A stretch of DNA of 64,000 nt from Acinetobacter portensis (GTDB taxonomy: Bacteria > Pseudomonadota > Gammaproteobacteria > Pseudomonadales > Moraxellaceae). Under the pieces are notes generated by a model, which was given only the letters and a program-made list of their open reading frames with translations, had not been told where the DNA came from and searched no databases. The position numbers were made by a program, and so were the translations under genes. This document shows, in pieces, positions 17,547 to 26,863 of this stretch (the stretch's first letter is position 1; each line of letters starts with the position of its first letter). The DNA lies in NCBI RefSeq assembly GCF_023158935.1, contig NZ_CP096120.1, forward strand, positions 1,488,001-1,552,000, read 5' to 3'.

Positions 17547-18254
17547 TTATTCATCTCTTTGCTTAGCGAGTTGAATTTGCTCTTCAGTTAAATAAATCCA
17601 TTCACCTTCTGCAATATCACCCAAATCAAATTGCCCAATTTGTTGACGATGTAAACTTTCAACTTTATTTCCAACAGCAGCAATCATTCGCTTCACTTGA
17701 TGATAAACACCTTGATGAACCGTCATTTGTAATTCATTTGAACTTAAACGAGTGACATCTGTTGCTGCAAAAATACCAGTTTCGTTACGCAGCTCTACGC
17801 CTGCTTCTAATTGCTGAACTTGCTCATCTGTTATTTCATCAGCCGTAAGCATTTTATAAACTTTAGGGACATGCTTTTTGGGATGTGTTAATGCTTGAAG
17901 AAATTGACCATCATCGGTTAACAGCAGCAAACCTGTCGTATCTTGATCTAAACGTCCAACACATTGAATACCACGGTTCATTAAAATGTCATCAAATAAA
18001 TCGAACACACTAAAATGATGTGTCGCTTGATGTGAACATTCATAACCTTTTGGCTTGTTCAGCGCGATATATACTTTCTCTCGGTAAGTATATTTCTCTT
18101 GGTAAACTTCAAACTCTAAATCATCTAGTTTTAATTTTTCTTTAGGATTATCTACAACAACACCATTAATACTTACAGCGCCATTTTTGATCAGTTGCTG
18201 ACAATGTTTTCGCGCACCAAAACCCTGTGACTGCAACATTTTTTCTAAAAACAT
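17547..18254 (-). CDS. rsuA: RsuA/RluB-family pseudouridine synthase
   Basis: This rRNA pseudouridine synthase has an N-terminal S4 RNA-binding domain (FLEKMLQSQGFGARKHCQQ through NGVVVDN) and a catalytic domain with GRLDQDTTGLLLLT. Length (about 235 aa) and the short, single-domain C-terminus fit RsuA, which modifies U516 of 16S rRNA, better than RluB. The ATG at 18254 was preferred because AGGTG lies six bases upstream; an in-frame TTG at 18263 exists. It is monocistronic. Confidence 0.85.
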   Translation of the reverse strand: MFLEKMLQSQGFGARKHCQQLIKNGAVSINGVVVDNPKEKLKLDDLEFEVYQEKYTYREKVYIALNKPKGYECSHQATHHFSVFDLFDDILMNRGIQCVGRLDQDTTGLLLLTDDGQFLQALTHPKKHVPKVYKMLTADEITDEQVQQLEAGVELRNETGIFAATDVTRLSSNELQMTVHQGVYHQVKRMIAAVGNKVESLHRQQIGQFDLGDIAEGEWIYLTEEQIQLAKQRDE

Positions 18255-18399
18255 AATCAACACCTAAAAGCACATCAACATAAAAATCATGTGCATTCTA
18301 TACCGAAAAACTTAATTATTCTTATGTTTCCATATCACCACAACATCAACACTAAAAACAGCTACAATTCACTTTAATTTTAACGCCTAAGCCACATTT

Positions 18400-18855
18400 A
18401 TGATGTCCAATTTAGATCTGAATTTAATTGTCTTACTTGTATTATTAGCATGTGGAATATTCAGCCACAATACTGCTGTTACAATTGCTGCGGGTGTTTT
18501 AATTGTATTTAGAATCACCCCTTTAAGTGAGTTCTTTCCTTACTTGCAAGCACATGGTTTAAATATTGGCATTATTATTTTAACCATTGGCGTTTTAACT
18601 CCTATTGCGAGTGGAAAAATTTCAGGCGAAGCGATTATAAATTCTTTTATGAGTTGGAAATCTTTATTTGCTATTGGAGTTGGACTTTTTGTAGCTTGGT
18701 TAGGTGGTCGTGGCGTAACATTAATGACGCATCAACCCAATGTTGTTGCAGGCTTACTCATTGGCACTATTGCAGGCGTTGCTTTATTACGTGGCGTTCC
18801 TGTAGGACCACTCATTGCAGCAGGTATACTTTCATTGCTCATTGGTAAATCATAA
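18400..18855 (+). CDS. DUF441 (UPF0756, YeaL-type) membrane protein
   Basis: This is an inner-membrane protein of 151 aa with four or five predicted helices, rich in Gly, Ile and Leu (for example [19 protein letters not shown] and [27 protein letters not shown]). Length and these segments match the UPF0756/DUF441 family, whose function is unknown. It stands alone between rsuA and metR. A second ATG at 18403 is an equally good start. Confidence 0.85.
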   Translation: MMSNLDLNLIVLLVLLACGIFSHNTAVTIAAGVLIVFRITPLSEFFPYLQAHGLNIGIIILTIGVLTPIASGKISGEAIINSFMSWKSLFAIGVGLFVAWLGGRGVTLMTHQPNVVAGLLIGTIAGVALLRGVPVGPLIAAGILSLLIGKS

Positions 18856-18897
18856 ATTTATGATTTACCAACTGAAACGCATCATTTAAAACAAAAA

Positions 18898-19818
18898 TTA
18901 AGATGAATAATAAGAACTACGTTTTTGTGAAAATTTCTCAAGATGCTTTAAGAAACCTTCGAAATAATTTTTATCTTTTTCTTCAGTTCTAAAACCTGCA
19001 TACAGTGTACGGCGTAAACCAATTGGTGAAACACAACTTAAACGCTTAGATGTCACCCATCCCTTTTGTTCATATTCATTGACCACCCAATCTGGTAAAG
19101 CAGCAATCCCTCGACCACTTGCAACAAGCTGAATTAACATTTGCGTTAAATCTGTTGTACGAACAGACTTTGGCATAATGTTCGCTGGCAAAAATAGCTT
19201 TGCCATAATATCTAAACGGTGCTTATCTACAGGATAAGTAATTAAAGTTTCTTCTGCTAATTCTTTCACGGTAATGTTTTCTGCACGAACCAAAGGATGC
19301 GTATTTGAAAGAACTAAGCGAGATTCATATTCAAAAATTGGGAAATATTCAATTCCCTTTAACGCAATTGGATCTGCGGTAATAAGTAAATCAAATTCTG
19401 AATTTTGTAATAATTCATGCGGATTTGCTTCAAAGCCTGATGCAAAGTCTAAATCTACATCTGGATATTGATGTCTATACTGATTTAACAAAGGCATTAA
19501 CCAATCAAAACAACTATGACATTCTGACGAGAAAATAATTCGTCCCGTTTGCCCATGCACAATTCGAGTAATATCAGACTGTGCAAGTTGAATTTGCGGC
19601 AAAATATCATCTGCCAACTTTAGTAATCTTTGCCCAACATTTGAAAACGTCACAGGACGACTACGTCTATTTACAACCTCAACACCATACCAATGATCTA
19701 ATTCTTTTAATTGATGTGAAATTGCAGATGGCGTTAAACATAAGTCACTTGCTGCAGCAACCAATGAACCATGCTCTCTTAAAGCAATAAGCGTTTTTAA
19801 ATGACGAATTTCTAACAT
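18898..19818 (-). CDS. metR: LysR-type regulator MetR
   Basis: This is a LysR-family transcription factor with an N-terminal winged helix (EIRHLKTLIALREHGSLVAAA) and a two-lobed effector domain. The specific sequence pattern (LCLTPSAISHQLKELDHWYG, then IIFSSECHSCFDWLMPLLNQY) is that of MetR, which activates methionine genes with homocysteine as co-inducer. The ATG at 19818 was chosen over a TTG at 19830. No metE or metF gene is adjacent, so the assignment rests on protein sequence alone. Confidence 0.8.
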   Translation of the reverse strand: MLEIRHLKTLIALREHGSLVAAASDLCLTPSAISHQLKELDHWYGVEVVNRRSRPVTFSNVGQRLLKLADDILPQIQLAQSDITRIVHGQTGRIIFSSECHSCFDWLMPLLNQYRHQYPDVDLDFASGFEANPHELLQNSEFDLLITADPIALKGIEYFPIFEYESRLVLSNTHPLVRAENITVKELAEETLITYPVDKHRLDIMAKLFLPANIMPKSVRTTDLTQMLIQLVASGRGIAALPDWVVNEYEQKGWVTSKRLSCVSPIGLRRTLYAGFRTEEKDKNYFEGFLKHLEKFSQKRSSYYSS

Positions 19819-19973
19819 AAAGCAATCCAATTTATCTTGAAGATAAAAAGTTATAAATGAATTTAATTCATCTTATCATATTTTTGGTTATTTTTATTCA
19901 CAGTAAAATTCACCTGTTGAAATTTGGCTCATTTATTCATTTTCATTCATATTTCCTTATAAGTTTAAGAAAT

Positions 19974-20001
19974 AAAAAAGCCCCTTTTCAGGAGCTTTTT
20001 T
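19974..20001 (-). terminator. Terminator downstream of the OsmC-YcaO gene
   Basis: AAAAAAGCCCCT pairs with AGGAGCTTTTTT with one wobble pair. It lies 25 bp past the stop of the leftward gene and has a T-run in that direction. Confidence 0.75.
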
Positions 20002-20025
20002 ATTAATCTTTTTACAATTTAAAAA

Positions 20026-22227
20026 TTAAGATACAGCGACAAACTTTGCACGTGCTGCATGTAGTTTTTTATAACTATCAATTAAACGTAAATGACGATC
20101 TAAACCTTCAAGTTGCATATTTGTTTCAGTTAAACCATAGAAACGAATGCTTCCATCCATTGAACCAATTACAGCATCCATACGTTCATCACCAAACATA
20201 CGGCGGAAATTAAGCTCAAAATCATTTAAGTCTAATTCATCATCTAACTCTACTTCTAAAACAACATTCAGACATTGATAGAACAAACCACGTTCAACTG
20301 TATTGGTGTTGTATTGAAGGAAAGTTTCTACCAATTCTTTTGCTTCTTCAAATTGTTGTAATGCAATGTAAATTAACAATTTTAATTCAAGAATTGTAAG
20401 CTGTCCCCATTCGGTATTTTCATCAAACTCAATACCTATGAGTGTTTTGATTTCAGTGTAATCGTCTACTTCAACTTCTTCTAAACGCTCAACTAAAGCT
20501 TCAAGTTGCTCTTCATCTAAACGGTGAATATTTAAAATGTCTTCACGGAATAAAAGTGCTTTGTTGGTGTTATCCCAAACTAAATCTTCTACAAGATAAA
20601 CTTCAGAATAATCTGGCACTAAAATACGACAAGCCGTTGCACCTAAATGTTGATACACCGCCATATAGCTTTCTTTGCCTAATTCTTCAAGAATTGAGAA
20701 TAATGTAGCCGCTTCTTCTTCATTGGCATTTTTGCCTTCGCTTGAGAAGTCCCACTCTACAAATTCGTAATCCGAATTTGAACTAAAGAAATGCCAAGAC
20801 ACTACACCGCTAGAATCAATAAAATGTTCTACATAGTTATTTGGCTCAGTTACTGCATTTGAGCTAAAGGTTGGTTTTGGTAAATCGTTTAAGCCTTCGA
20901 AACTACGGCCTTGTAGCAATTCCGTTAAGCTACGCTCTAAAGCAACTTCAAGTTTAGGATGTGCGCCAAATGAAGCGAATACACCGCCTGTACGTGGATT
21001 CATCAGCGTTACACACATGACAGGGAATTGACCACCTAAAGATGCATCTTTCACTAATACAGGGAAACCTTGCTCTTCTAAGCCTTTAATACCTGCAACA
21101 ATACCTGGATACTTCGCTAGAACTTCTTCAGGAACATCTGGAAGTGTAAGTTCACCCTGTAAAATTTCACGTTTTACAGCACGTTCAAAGATTTCAGATA
21201 AACACTGAACTTGTGCTTCCGCTAATGTGTTCCCTGCACTCATACCATTTGAAAGGTATAAGTTTTCAATTAAGTTCGATGGGAAATAAACCGTTTCACC
21301 GTCTGATTGACGTACAAATGGCAAAGAACAAATACCACGTGCCGTATTACCCGAATTGGTGTCGTATAAATGCGTACCTAAAAGTTCATCTTCAGGGTTA
21401 TAAATTTCTAAAGTGTATTCATCTAAAATTTCTTTTGGTAATTCGCCATTTGGACCTGGTTGGAACCATTTTTCATCTGGATAATGTACGAATTCTGCAT
21501 TGGCAATATCTTCCCCCCAGAATTGATCGTTATAGAAGAAGTTACAATTCAAACGCTCAATAAATTCGCCCAAAGCCGAAGCCAAAGCACTTTCTTTTGT
21601 TGAACCTTTACCATTGGTAAAGCACATTGGAGATTGTGCATCACGAATATGAAGTGACCACACATTTGGCACAATATTACGCCAAGATGCGATTTCAATT
21701 TTCATGCCTAAACCTGCCAAAATTGCAGACATATTGGCAATGGTTTCTTCAAGCGGTTTATCTTTACCTAAAATATATGTGCATTTTTCAGAAGCTAGGC
21801 TTGGCATAAGTAAAGCTTGAGCATCAGCATCAATGCTTTCTACTTCTTCAATAACAAACTCAGGCCCTGTTTGAATCACTTTTTTAACCGTACAACGGTC
21901 AATTGAACGCAAAATCCCTTGGCGGTCTTTTTCTGAAATATCCGCAGGCAATTCGACCTGAATTTTAAAAATTTGTTTATAACGATTTTCAGGATCTACA
22001 ATATTATTTTGAGATAGACGAATATTGTCTGTTGGAATATCACGTGCAGCACAATAAACTTTTACAAAATATGCAGCGCAAAGTGCAGATGAAGCAAGAA
22101 AATAATCGAATGGACCCGGTGCAGAACCATCACCTTTATAGCGAATTGGCTGATCGGCGATTACTGTAAAATCATCGAACTTTGCTTCTTGTCGAAGATT
22201 GTCGAGATAATTAACCTTTATTTCCAT
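20026..22227 (-). CDS. OsmC domain / YcaO domain fusion protein
   Basis: This 733-aa protein has three parts: an OsmC/Ohr-like domain (about residues 1-135, with PFDYFLASSALCAAYFVKVY), a YcaO ATP-dependent cyclodehydratase-fold domain (about 150-570, with the nucleotide-binding GKGSTKESALASALGEFIERL and SEIFERAVKRE), and an acidic helical C-terminus (580-733) that may be TPR-like. The OsmC cysteine pair is not clearly conserved: Cys50 is present, and other cysteines near 60 and 110 are possible. E. coli YcaO, linked to S12 methylthiolation by RimO, lacks the OsmC part. The C-terminus does not show the PxPxP of azoline-forming enzymes. No precursor peptide gene is visible next to it, so a housekeeping role is more likely than a natural-product role. 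Confidence 0.85.
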   Translation of the reverse strand: MEIKVNYLDNLRQEAKFDDFTVIADQPIRYKGDGSAPGPFDYFLASSALCAAYFVKVYCAARDIPTDNIRLSQNNIVDPENRYKQIFKIQVELPADISEKDRQGILRSIDRCTVKKVIQTGPEFVIEEVESIDADAQALLMPSLASEKCTYILGKDKPLEETIANMSAILAGLGMKIEIASWRNIVPNVWSLHIRDAQSPMCFTNGKGSTKESALASALGEFIERLNCNFFYNDQFWGEDIANAEFVHYPDEKWFQPGPNGELPKEILDEYTLEIYNPEDELLGTHLYDTNSGNTARGICSLPFVRQSDGETVYFPSNLIENLYLSNGMSAGNTLAEAQVQCLSEIFERAVKREILQGELTLPDVPEEVLAKYPGIVAGIKGLEEQGFPVLVKDASLGGQFPVMCVTLMNPRTGGVFASFGAHPKLEVALERSLTELLQGRSFEGLNDLPKPTFSSNAVTEPNNYVEHFIDSSGVVSWHFFSSNSDYEFVEWDFSSEGKNANEEEAATLFSILEELGKESYMAVYQHLGATACRILVPDYSEVYLVEDLVWDNTNKALLFREDILNIHRLDEEQLEALVERLEEVEVDDYTEIKTLIGIEFDENTEWGQLTILELKLLIYIALQQFEEAKELVETFLQYNTNTVERGLFYQCLNVVLEVELDDELDLNDFELNFRRMFGDERMDAVIGSMDGSIRFYGLTETNMQLEGLDRHLRLIDSYKKLHAARAKFVAVS

Positions 22228-22575
22228 GCATGCACCTAAATATTCCTATATGTCTGCATCGACATATAAAAATCTAAATTTTGTAACCTAAGCCGTTTCA
22301 AATAGATGAGTTTGACTTAAAAAGATGTGACTTATGCGAAATTCAGTTGATTCACCAAATTTAGCATTCGTAATAATGATCGCTATTATAAAGGGATTTG
22401 AAGATATATATAACCGTTGTCTGAGAATGAATGTTGTCTATAACTTATGAATCTTAAACTGCCATTTAATCTACAGCTGATACTTTTTATAATACGAACA
22501 AAATATGACTTAAATAAAAATGATAAATTTCAATTAAAAAAACAATTTCCATCTTATTTCTTTATTCCAAAACTC
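22228..22575. other. AT-rich intergenic region, no gene seen
   Basis: This stretch separates the leftward OsmC-YcaO gene from the rightward lipoprotein operon. It must hold the promoter for the former. No ORF with a ribosome-binding site, RNA fold or long repeat stands out. Confidence 0.5.
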
Positions 22576-22608
22576 TTCACACTCTATTCACACATGCCTA
22601 CTTAGAAT
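22576..22608 (+). promoter_or_regulatory. Candidate response-regulator site and promoter, lipoprotein operon
   Basis: TTCAC occurs at 22576-22580 and 22587-22591, an 11-bp period within TTCACACTCTATTCACAC. Eleven bases later comes the -10 box TAGAAT (22603-22608). The same arrangement occurs at 32692-32724 and 31982-32014. Tandem repeats with 11-bp spacing overlapping the -35 region are typical of OmpR/PhoB-family activators, and such a regulator is encoded in this operon. Confidence 0.65.
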
Positions 22609-22640
22609 CTTAAAAACAAGCTTAAATGTGGAATATTAAG

Positions 22641-23219
22641 ATGAAACATACAAAGAAAATTGTACTCGCTGCACTGACCATACCCGTACTTTGGCTATCA
22701 GGCTGTAAAAGCATTCCAAGTTATTCATCGGACTATCAACAAGCAAGAACTACTATACAAGGCGTAATGTTAGATGATCAAAAAGCCTTTGATATTGGTG
22801 CACGTTTCACAACAACATTTGACACTTTAGGTACACCCAATTTCGTTGAAAATGCCACTAACTTGTATGAAGAAAAACTATTTATAAATGACACACTCTC
22901 ACAGTTTTCTTCACGTGAAAATTTAGTAGAACATTTCAAAGGCATGAACAACCGAGTTAGCAATGTAACGGTTACGCTTCTCAACACTTCATATTATCAA
23001 GATTCAGCGTACGTACATTGGTCTATGGCGTATGATTTCAAAATTTTTGGTACAACTCGCACTATGGCATCTCATGGTATTAGCGAAATGAAGATTAATG
23101 AAAATAATAAAATTATTTTCCAACAAGATTTTTGGGATCCAGCTGATGGCTTATACCGTTCATTACCATATGTAGGAGGTACTTACTCATGGTTACTCCC
23201 TTTCAAAAAATTACCTTAA
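22641..23219 (+). CDS. NTF2/SnoaL-like lipoprotein
   Basis: The lipobox LSGC lies after a hydrophobic signal, so this is a predicted lipoprotein. The mature part (about 170 aa) reads as an alpha+beta cone fold of the NTF2/SnoaL type, ending in the typical WDPADGLYRSLP-containing segment seen in SnoaL-like proteins associated with Cfa/DUF1365 lipid clusters. The ATG at 22641 starts the signal directly; an ATG at 22626 adds five residues. It overlaps the next gene by 31 bp. Enzymatic function is unknown. Location suggests a role in handling modified lipids in the envelope. Confidence 0.7.
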   Translation: MKHTKKIVLAALTIPVLWLSGCKSIPSYSSDYQQARTTIQGVMLDDQKAFDIGARFTTTFDTLGTPNFVENATNLYEEKLFINDTLSQFSSRENLVEHFKGMNNRVSNVTVTLLNTSYYQDSAYVHWSMAYDFKIFGTTRTMASHGISEMKINENNKIIFQQDFWDPADGLYRSLPYVGGTYSWLLPFKKLP

Positions 23220-23689
23220 TTTCCAGCATACTGATAGCCTCTGCTATCAGTATGCCTAGCTTTGCCAAAACTGAAAAACAGTGTGGTAATGGTGAATTAC
23301 TTGTGAGTAAAAAAATTGTAGGTACAGCAACTTACGCAGCTGAAAATTGCAATAAGCCTTGGTTAGGACAGAATATTCAGATGGAATTTAACTATACTGA
23401 AAATATTCCTGAATGGGCTTTTAAACGTGCCGCAACACATTTTCTGAAAAGAAATATGAATAACTTAAAAGATGATTCCGCACTTCACCAAGTTACGGCA
23501 CTTTATCGACCTGTAAAAAAAGGTGATGTATATAAATTATCTTATGTTCATGCAAATCAAACATTAACCTTATCTTTAAATAATCGTGTTTTGGGTAAAG
23601 TTAAAGATCCACAAATCCAGCAATATTTCGTAATTTGGCTAGGCAAAGCGCCATTTAGTGCTAAATTGAAACAACAATTGTTAAATTAA
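23189..23689 (+). CDS. Chalcone isomerase-like exported protein
   Basis: This is a 166-aa exported protein with a signal peptide (cleavage near ISMPSFAKT) and a mature domain resembling the bacterial chalcone-isomerase-like family (FNYTENIPEWAFKRAATHFLKRN, then YKLSYVHANQTLTLSLNNRVLG). This family has a fatty-acid-binding-like fold and recurs beside Cfa and DUF1365 genes. It has a strong AGGAGGT ribosome-binding site inside the previous gene. It probably binds or delivers a lipid in the periplasm; that is inference. Confidence 0.7.
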   Translation: MVTPFQKITLISSILIASAISMPSFAKTEKQCGNGELLVSKKIVGTATYAAENCNKPWLGQNIQMEFNYTENIPEWAFKRAATHFLKRNMNNLKDDSALHQVTALYRPVKKGDVYKLSYVHANQTLTLSLNNRVLGKVKDPQIQQYFVIWLGKAPFSAKLKQQLLN

Positions 23690-23706
23690 GTGCAGAAGCA
23701 AAATTT

Positions 23707-24393
23707 ATGTCAAAGCATTTTATTCTTATGGTCGAAGATCATCACGAATTAGCATCTACATTATGTGAATTTTTAGAAGAACATGATTTTGTGGTCGATC
23801 ATGCACGTAATTTAGATGCAGCACGTAATTTACTAAAACAACGTCCCTATCACATGCTCCTTCTAGACATTAACCTACCTGACGGTTCTGGCTATGATTT
23901 GTGTGAATGGTTACGTAATCAAGAAAGTATGGATATTCCTGTATTAATGCTCACAGCACGTGACACCTTAGATGACAAACTGAAAGGTTTTAAATCTGGT
24001 ACAGATGATTACTTAGTTAAGCCTTTTGACTTTAATGAATTAGTGATGCGTGTTAAAGCTTTAATTAAACGCTCATTAGGCGAAGTTTCAAACCGTGAAC
24101 TCAGAATTTCAGATTTAGTTTTAGACCCTGGACGCCAATATGTAAGTCGAGCTGGGCAAGCAATTGAGTTACCACCTATTCAGTTCAAATTGCTTAAACT
24201 GCTTGTACGAAATGCACCAAATGTCTTAACTAAACAAGAAATAATGATGGAACTTTGGGGCGATGAAGAACCTGAAAGTGATGCTTTACGAAGTCATATT
24301 TATAATCTTCGTAAAATGATTGATAAACCTTTTGAGCAAAAATTGATTCAGACCGTTTCGGGTGTTGGATTAAAAATTTCTACAGAAACTTAA
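23707..24393 (+). CDS. OmpR-family response regulator
   Basis: This is a DNA-binding response regulator, 228 aa. The receiver domain has the acidic pair ED at residues 10-11, phosphoacceptor Asp54 in LLLDINLPDG, and the conserved Lys in YLVKPFDF. A winged-helix effector domain occupies residues 125-228 (QFKLLKLLVRN, RSHIYNLRKMID). It is last in the lipoprotein / chalcone-isomerase-like / regulator operon and converges on the sensor kinase gene 45 bp away. The repeat-bearing promoters at 22576, 31982 and 32692 are plausible targets, including its own. Confidence 0.9.
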   Translation: MSKHFILMVEDHHELASTLCEFLEEHDFVVDHARNLDAARNLLKQRPYHMLLLDINLPDGSGYDLCEWLRNQESMDIPVLMLTARDTLDDKLKGFKSGTDDYLVKPFDFNELVMRVKALIKRSLGEVSNRELRISDLVLDPGRQYVSRAGQAIELPPIQFKLLKLLVRNAPNVLTKQEIMMELWGDEEPESDALRSHIYNLRKMIDKPFEQKLIQTVSGVGLKISTET

Positions 24394-24437
24394 ATTTAAA
24401 GCTGATTAAATCGGTAGACCACTTCAAAGATGATCTT

Positions 24438-25763
24438 TTATTGATTCAAATACACCACCACAATTAAACCTGTGGTGTTTTCTAAATCTAAATCATGATG
24501 TGTATGTAAATAATATTGACGATCAAACAATTCAACACGCCAGCCTAGTTGCTTACAAAGCTTTTGTACCAACTGTAAACCAATTCCATGACCTTTAACT
24601 TCTAATTGCAATTGAAGTCCAGATAACTCCTGCACTTTTGCATCATTTGGTAATGGAATACCAATGCCATTATCTGCAATAAGAACTTTATTCTTTTGTA
24701 AAATAACGTCTATTTGTGAACCTTGAGAATAATTTAAGGCATTACGCAAAATATTTCCAAACACCATTTTGCTCATAGATGGATAAATTTTACGGAGCTT
24801 TTCATCTTCATCACTTTTCAAATTAATTTGAATTCCTTTTAGCTGACTTGAAGAATTTAAATCTTGAACTAGATCATTTAAAAAATCTGAAAGTCTTGCT
24901 TCTTCAGCCACCAATGTATTTGTTGTATTTCGTGCAATTGCTAAAAGTGTGTCTACCAATAATTGCATATCTTCAATTGTATTATGCAACCGTGTAAACG
25001 ATTTGGTTTCGCCATAACGCGTCTGACACAACTGCACATTACCTTTTAAAATGGTCAGCGGTGTTCTAAGCTCGTGACTTACATCTCCCGTAAATTCACG
25101 CTCACGGTTAATAAACTCACTTAAAACTTGATGATATTTTTCTAAAGCTTGTTTCAAATATTCAGCCTCCATATTGGAGTCTGTACTAATACCCTGAAAT
25201 GGAGATGCTTCTTTATTTTGATGTTCCCAATCAATATTATCTAAAGCATTGGCTAAACGTGTAATTGGAGAAAAATAGCGTCTTGCTCTACGGTTCCACC
25301 ACCAAAGCAAGCTATATAAAACAAATAAGCTGACCATAAGTGGGGCAAGACCAAATAACCAAACAAGCTTATTAACGTTGCTTTCACCAAAGACTAAAAA
25401 AACATGCTGACCATTACGTTCGCCATACACAGTCATACGGTCTTTACCATCAATAAAATGACGACTTACACCATAATTTAAATGCATGTTTTGAAACTTA
25501 ACGGGTACGTCTTTTTCCCAACGATACCCGTATAAATTTTTAGTATCGGGTAAATCTGCATTCGGATTACGCTCCAAACGCTCCCAATAATGCGCCATTT
25601 CCTGTTCTAAGGCAGTTTTTAGTAATGTTCCTTTTATCACCCATGCACTACAGGTAATACCAATCACCACCGAAAGTGCAATAAATCCTATTTGTAGCCA
25701 GTAATATCTATTAAAAACCTCACCTAAAGGATGAGCGCGTTTGTCGCGAAATAGCTTCAACAT
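24438..25763 (-). CDS. Sensor histidine kinase
   Basis: This is a 441-aa membrane kinase. Helix one lies at about residues 24-48, a periplasmic sensor region of about 100 residues follows, helix two lies near 135-157, and then a HAMP-like linker. The dimerisation/H-box is DVSHELRTPLTILKGN around residue 232, and the catalytic ATPase domain has an N box (FGNILRNALNYS) and a G1 box (IADNGIGI). It is the last gene of the desaturase-led operon and faces the response-regulator gene tail to tail, so the two partners are made from different transcripts. Confidence 0.9.
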   Translation of the reverse strand: MLKLFRDKRAHPLGEVFNRYYWLQIGFIALSVVIGITCSAWVIKGTLLKTALEQEMAHYWERLERNPNADLPDTKNLYGYRWEKDVPVKFQNMHLNYGVSRHFIDGKDRMTVYGERNGQHVFLVFGESNVNKLVWLFGLAPLMVSLFVLYSLLWWWNRRARRYFSPITRLANALDNIDWEHQNKEASPFQGISTDSNMEAEYLKQALEKYHQVLSEFINREREFTGDVSHELRTPLTILKGNVQLCQTRYGETKSFTRLHNTIEDMQLLVDTLLAIARNTTNTLVAEEARLSDFLNDLVQDLNSSSQLKGIQINLKSDEDEKLRKIYPSMSKMVFGNILRNALNYSQGSQIDVILQKNKVLIADNGIGIPLPNDAKVQELSGLQLQLEVKGHGIGLQLVQKLCKQLGWRVELFDRQYYLHTHHDLDLENTTGLIVVVYLNQ

Positions 25764-25805
25764 AAACTCATCTCTCCAGTGGTTTTTAATAAAAATATTT
25801 AATGA

Positions 25806-26855
25806 TTATACGGCTTTATTCTTAAACAAGAAGTGACCAATTACCCATTCGCGACCTTGATCTAAACCGAATAATTCAGCACATGCCATAAAGAAAATAC
25901 GCCAACGCTGCCACCAAGCCGCAGCATCTTTACCGTAAGTCATTTCAAATAGCGGTTTAAGACTTTGTTCTTGCTGATCCATATTGTCTAACCAAGCATT
26001 TGCTGTTCGCTCATATGCTTGACCCGACCATTGCCAGTGCTGTTCAAGCTGTAAATGATCTTGAAAATGCAAGAAGGTAGATGCTGATGGCATTAGACCT
26101 CCACTAAAGAAGTACTTAGACATCCAATCATATTCATTTTTAATTTCAAATGGATAATGTAAAAAACGATGGCAGAAAATATGACACCAAAGCAATCCAT
26201 CTGGTTTTAACCAAGTGCTAATTTTTTCAAATAACTTTTGATAATTACGTACATGCTCAAACATTTCAACCGATACAACACGATCAAAAGAGGCTTGATC
26301 AAGTTCTAAAACATTTACATCGCAAGTAATTACGGTCAAATTATTAAAGTTCTTCAGGCGTGCCTGTTCTTGAATATGAGCACGCTGTGTTGCAGAGTTT
26401 GAAACAACGGTAATCTTCGCATTTGGATAATGCTCCGCCATCCATAAACTGAGCGAACCCCATCCACAACCAATTTCTAAAATCGCTTGCCCATCTTGTA
26501 ATTGTGCACGCTCACAATACGTTGCTAAAGCAAATTCTTCTGCTTCATCTAAGGTTGTAGATGCCTTATTAAATAAACTTGCGCTATATTTTAAACGCTT
26601 ACCCAAAACTGCTTGGAAAAATTCAGTTGGCAATTCGTAGTGCTGTTCATTGGCTTTATCTGTTTCTATGGCAATTTCACTGCTTTTAAGCATGTGTAAA
26701 ACGTCCATATATCGCTTTGCAGCCAGTTGAGGATCATAACGACCTTCTTGAGTAAGACGCTTTTTACTTAATGCACGAATTGCAGCGCGAATTGCTTGAT
26801 CTGGAATTTTTCCACTTTCAATTAGCTTTAAACTTTGTTGAATCATAAAGTCCAT
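25806..26855 (-). CDS. Cfa-like SAM-dependent methyltransferase
   Basis: This class I methyltransferase is of the cyclopropane-fatty-acid-synthase superfamily, about 349 aa. The SAM motif ILEIGCGWGSLSLWMAEHYP and the post-motif SVEMFEHVRNYQKLFEKIS are present. Its N-terminus and C-terminus differ from the other Cfa-type gene at 27679, so it probably acts on a different substrate or step. The ATG at 26855 was chosen: it is 8 bp past the DUF1295 stop with AGTAGG upstream. The product (methylated or cyclopropanated acyl chain, or other lipid) is not determinable here. Confidence 0.8.
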   Translation of the reverse strand: MDFMIQQSLKLIESGKIPDQAIRAAIRALSKKRLTQEGRYDPQLAAKRYMDVLHMLKSSEIAIETDKANEQHYELPTEFFQAVLGKRLKYSASLFNKASTTLDEAEEFALATYCERAQLQDGQAILEIGCGWGSLSLWMAEHYPNAKITVVSNSATQRAHIQEQARLKNFNNLTVITCDVNVLELDQASFDRVVSVEMFEHVRNYQKLFEKISTWLKPDGLLWCHIFCHRFLHYPFEIKNEYDWMSKYFFSGGLMPSASTFLHFQDHLQLEQHWQWSGQAYERTANAWLDNMDQQEQSLKPLFEMTYGKDAAAWWQRWRIFFMACAELFGLDQGREWVIGHFLFKNKAV

Positions 26856-26863
26856 TTGTTTAC

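Noticed and set aside
20026..22227. YcaO gene as part of a thiazole/oxazole-modified peptide cluster
   Set aside because: No precursor peptide, dehydrogenase or dedicated transporter is nearby, and the PxPxP C-terminus is not seen.
22908..22923. Sequence around TTCACGTGAAA resembling a parS site
   Set aside because: It matches only the inner part of the parS consensus, lies within a lipoprotein coding sequence, and is 19 kb from parAB. Chance is likely.
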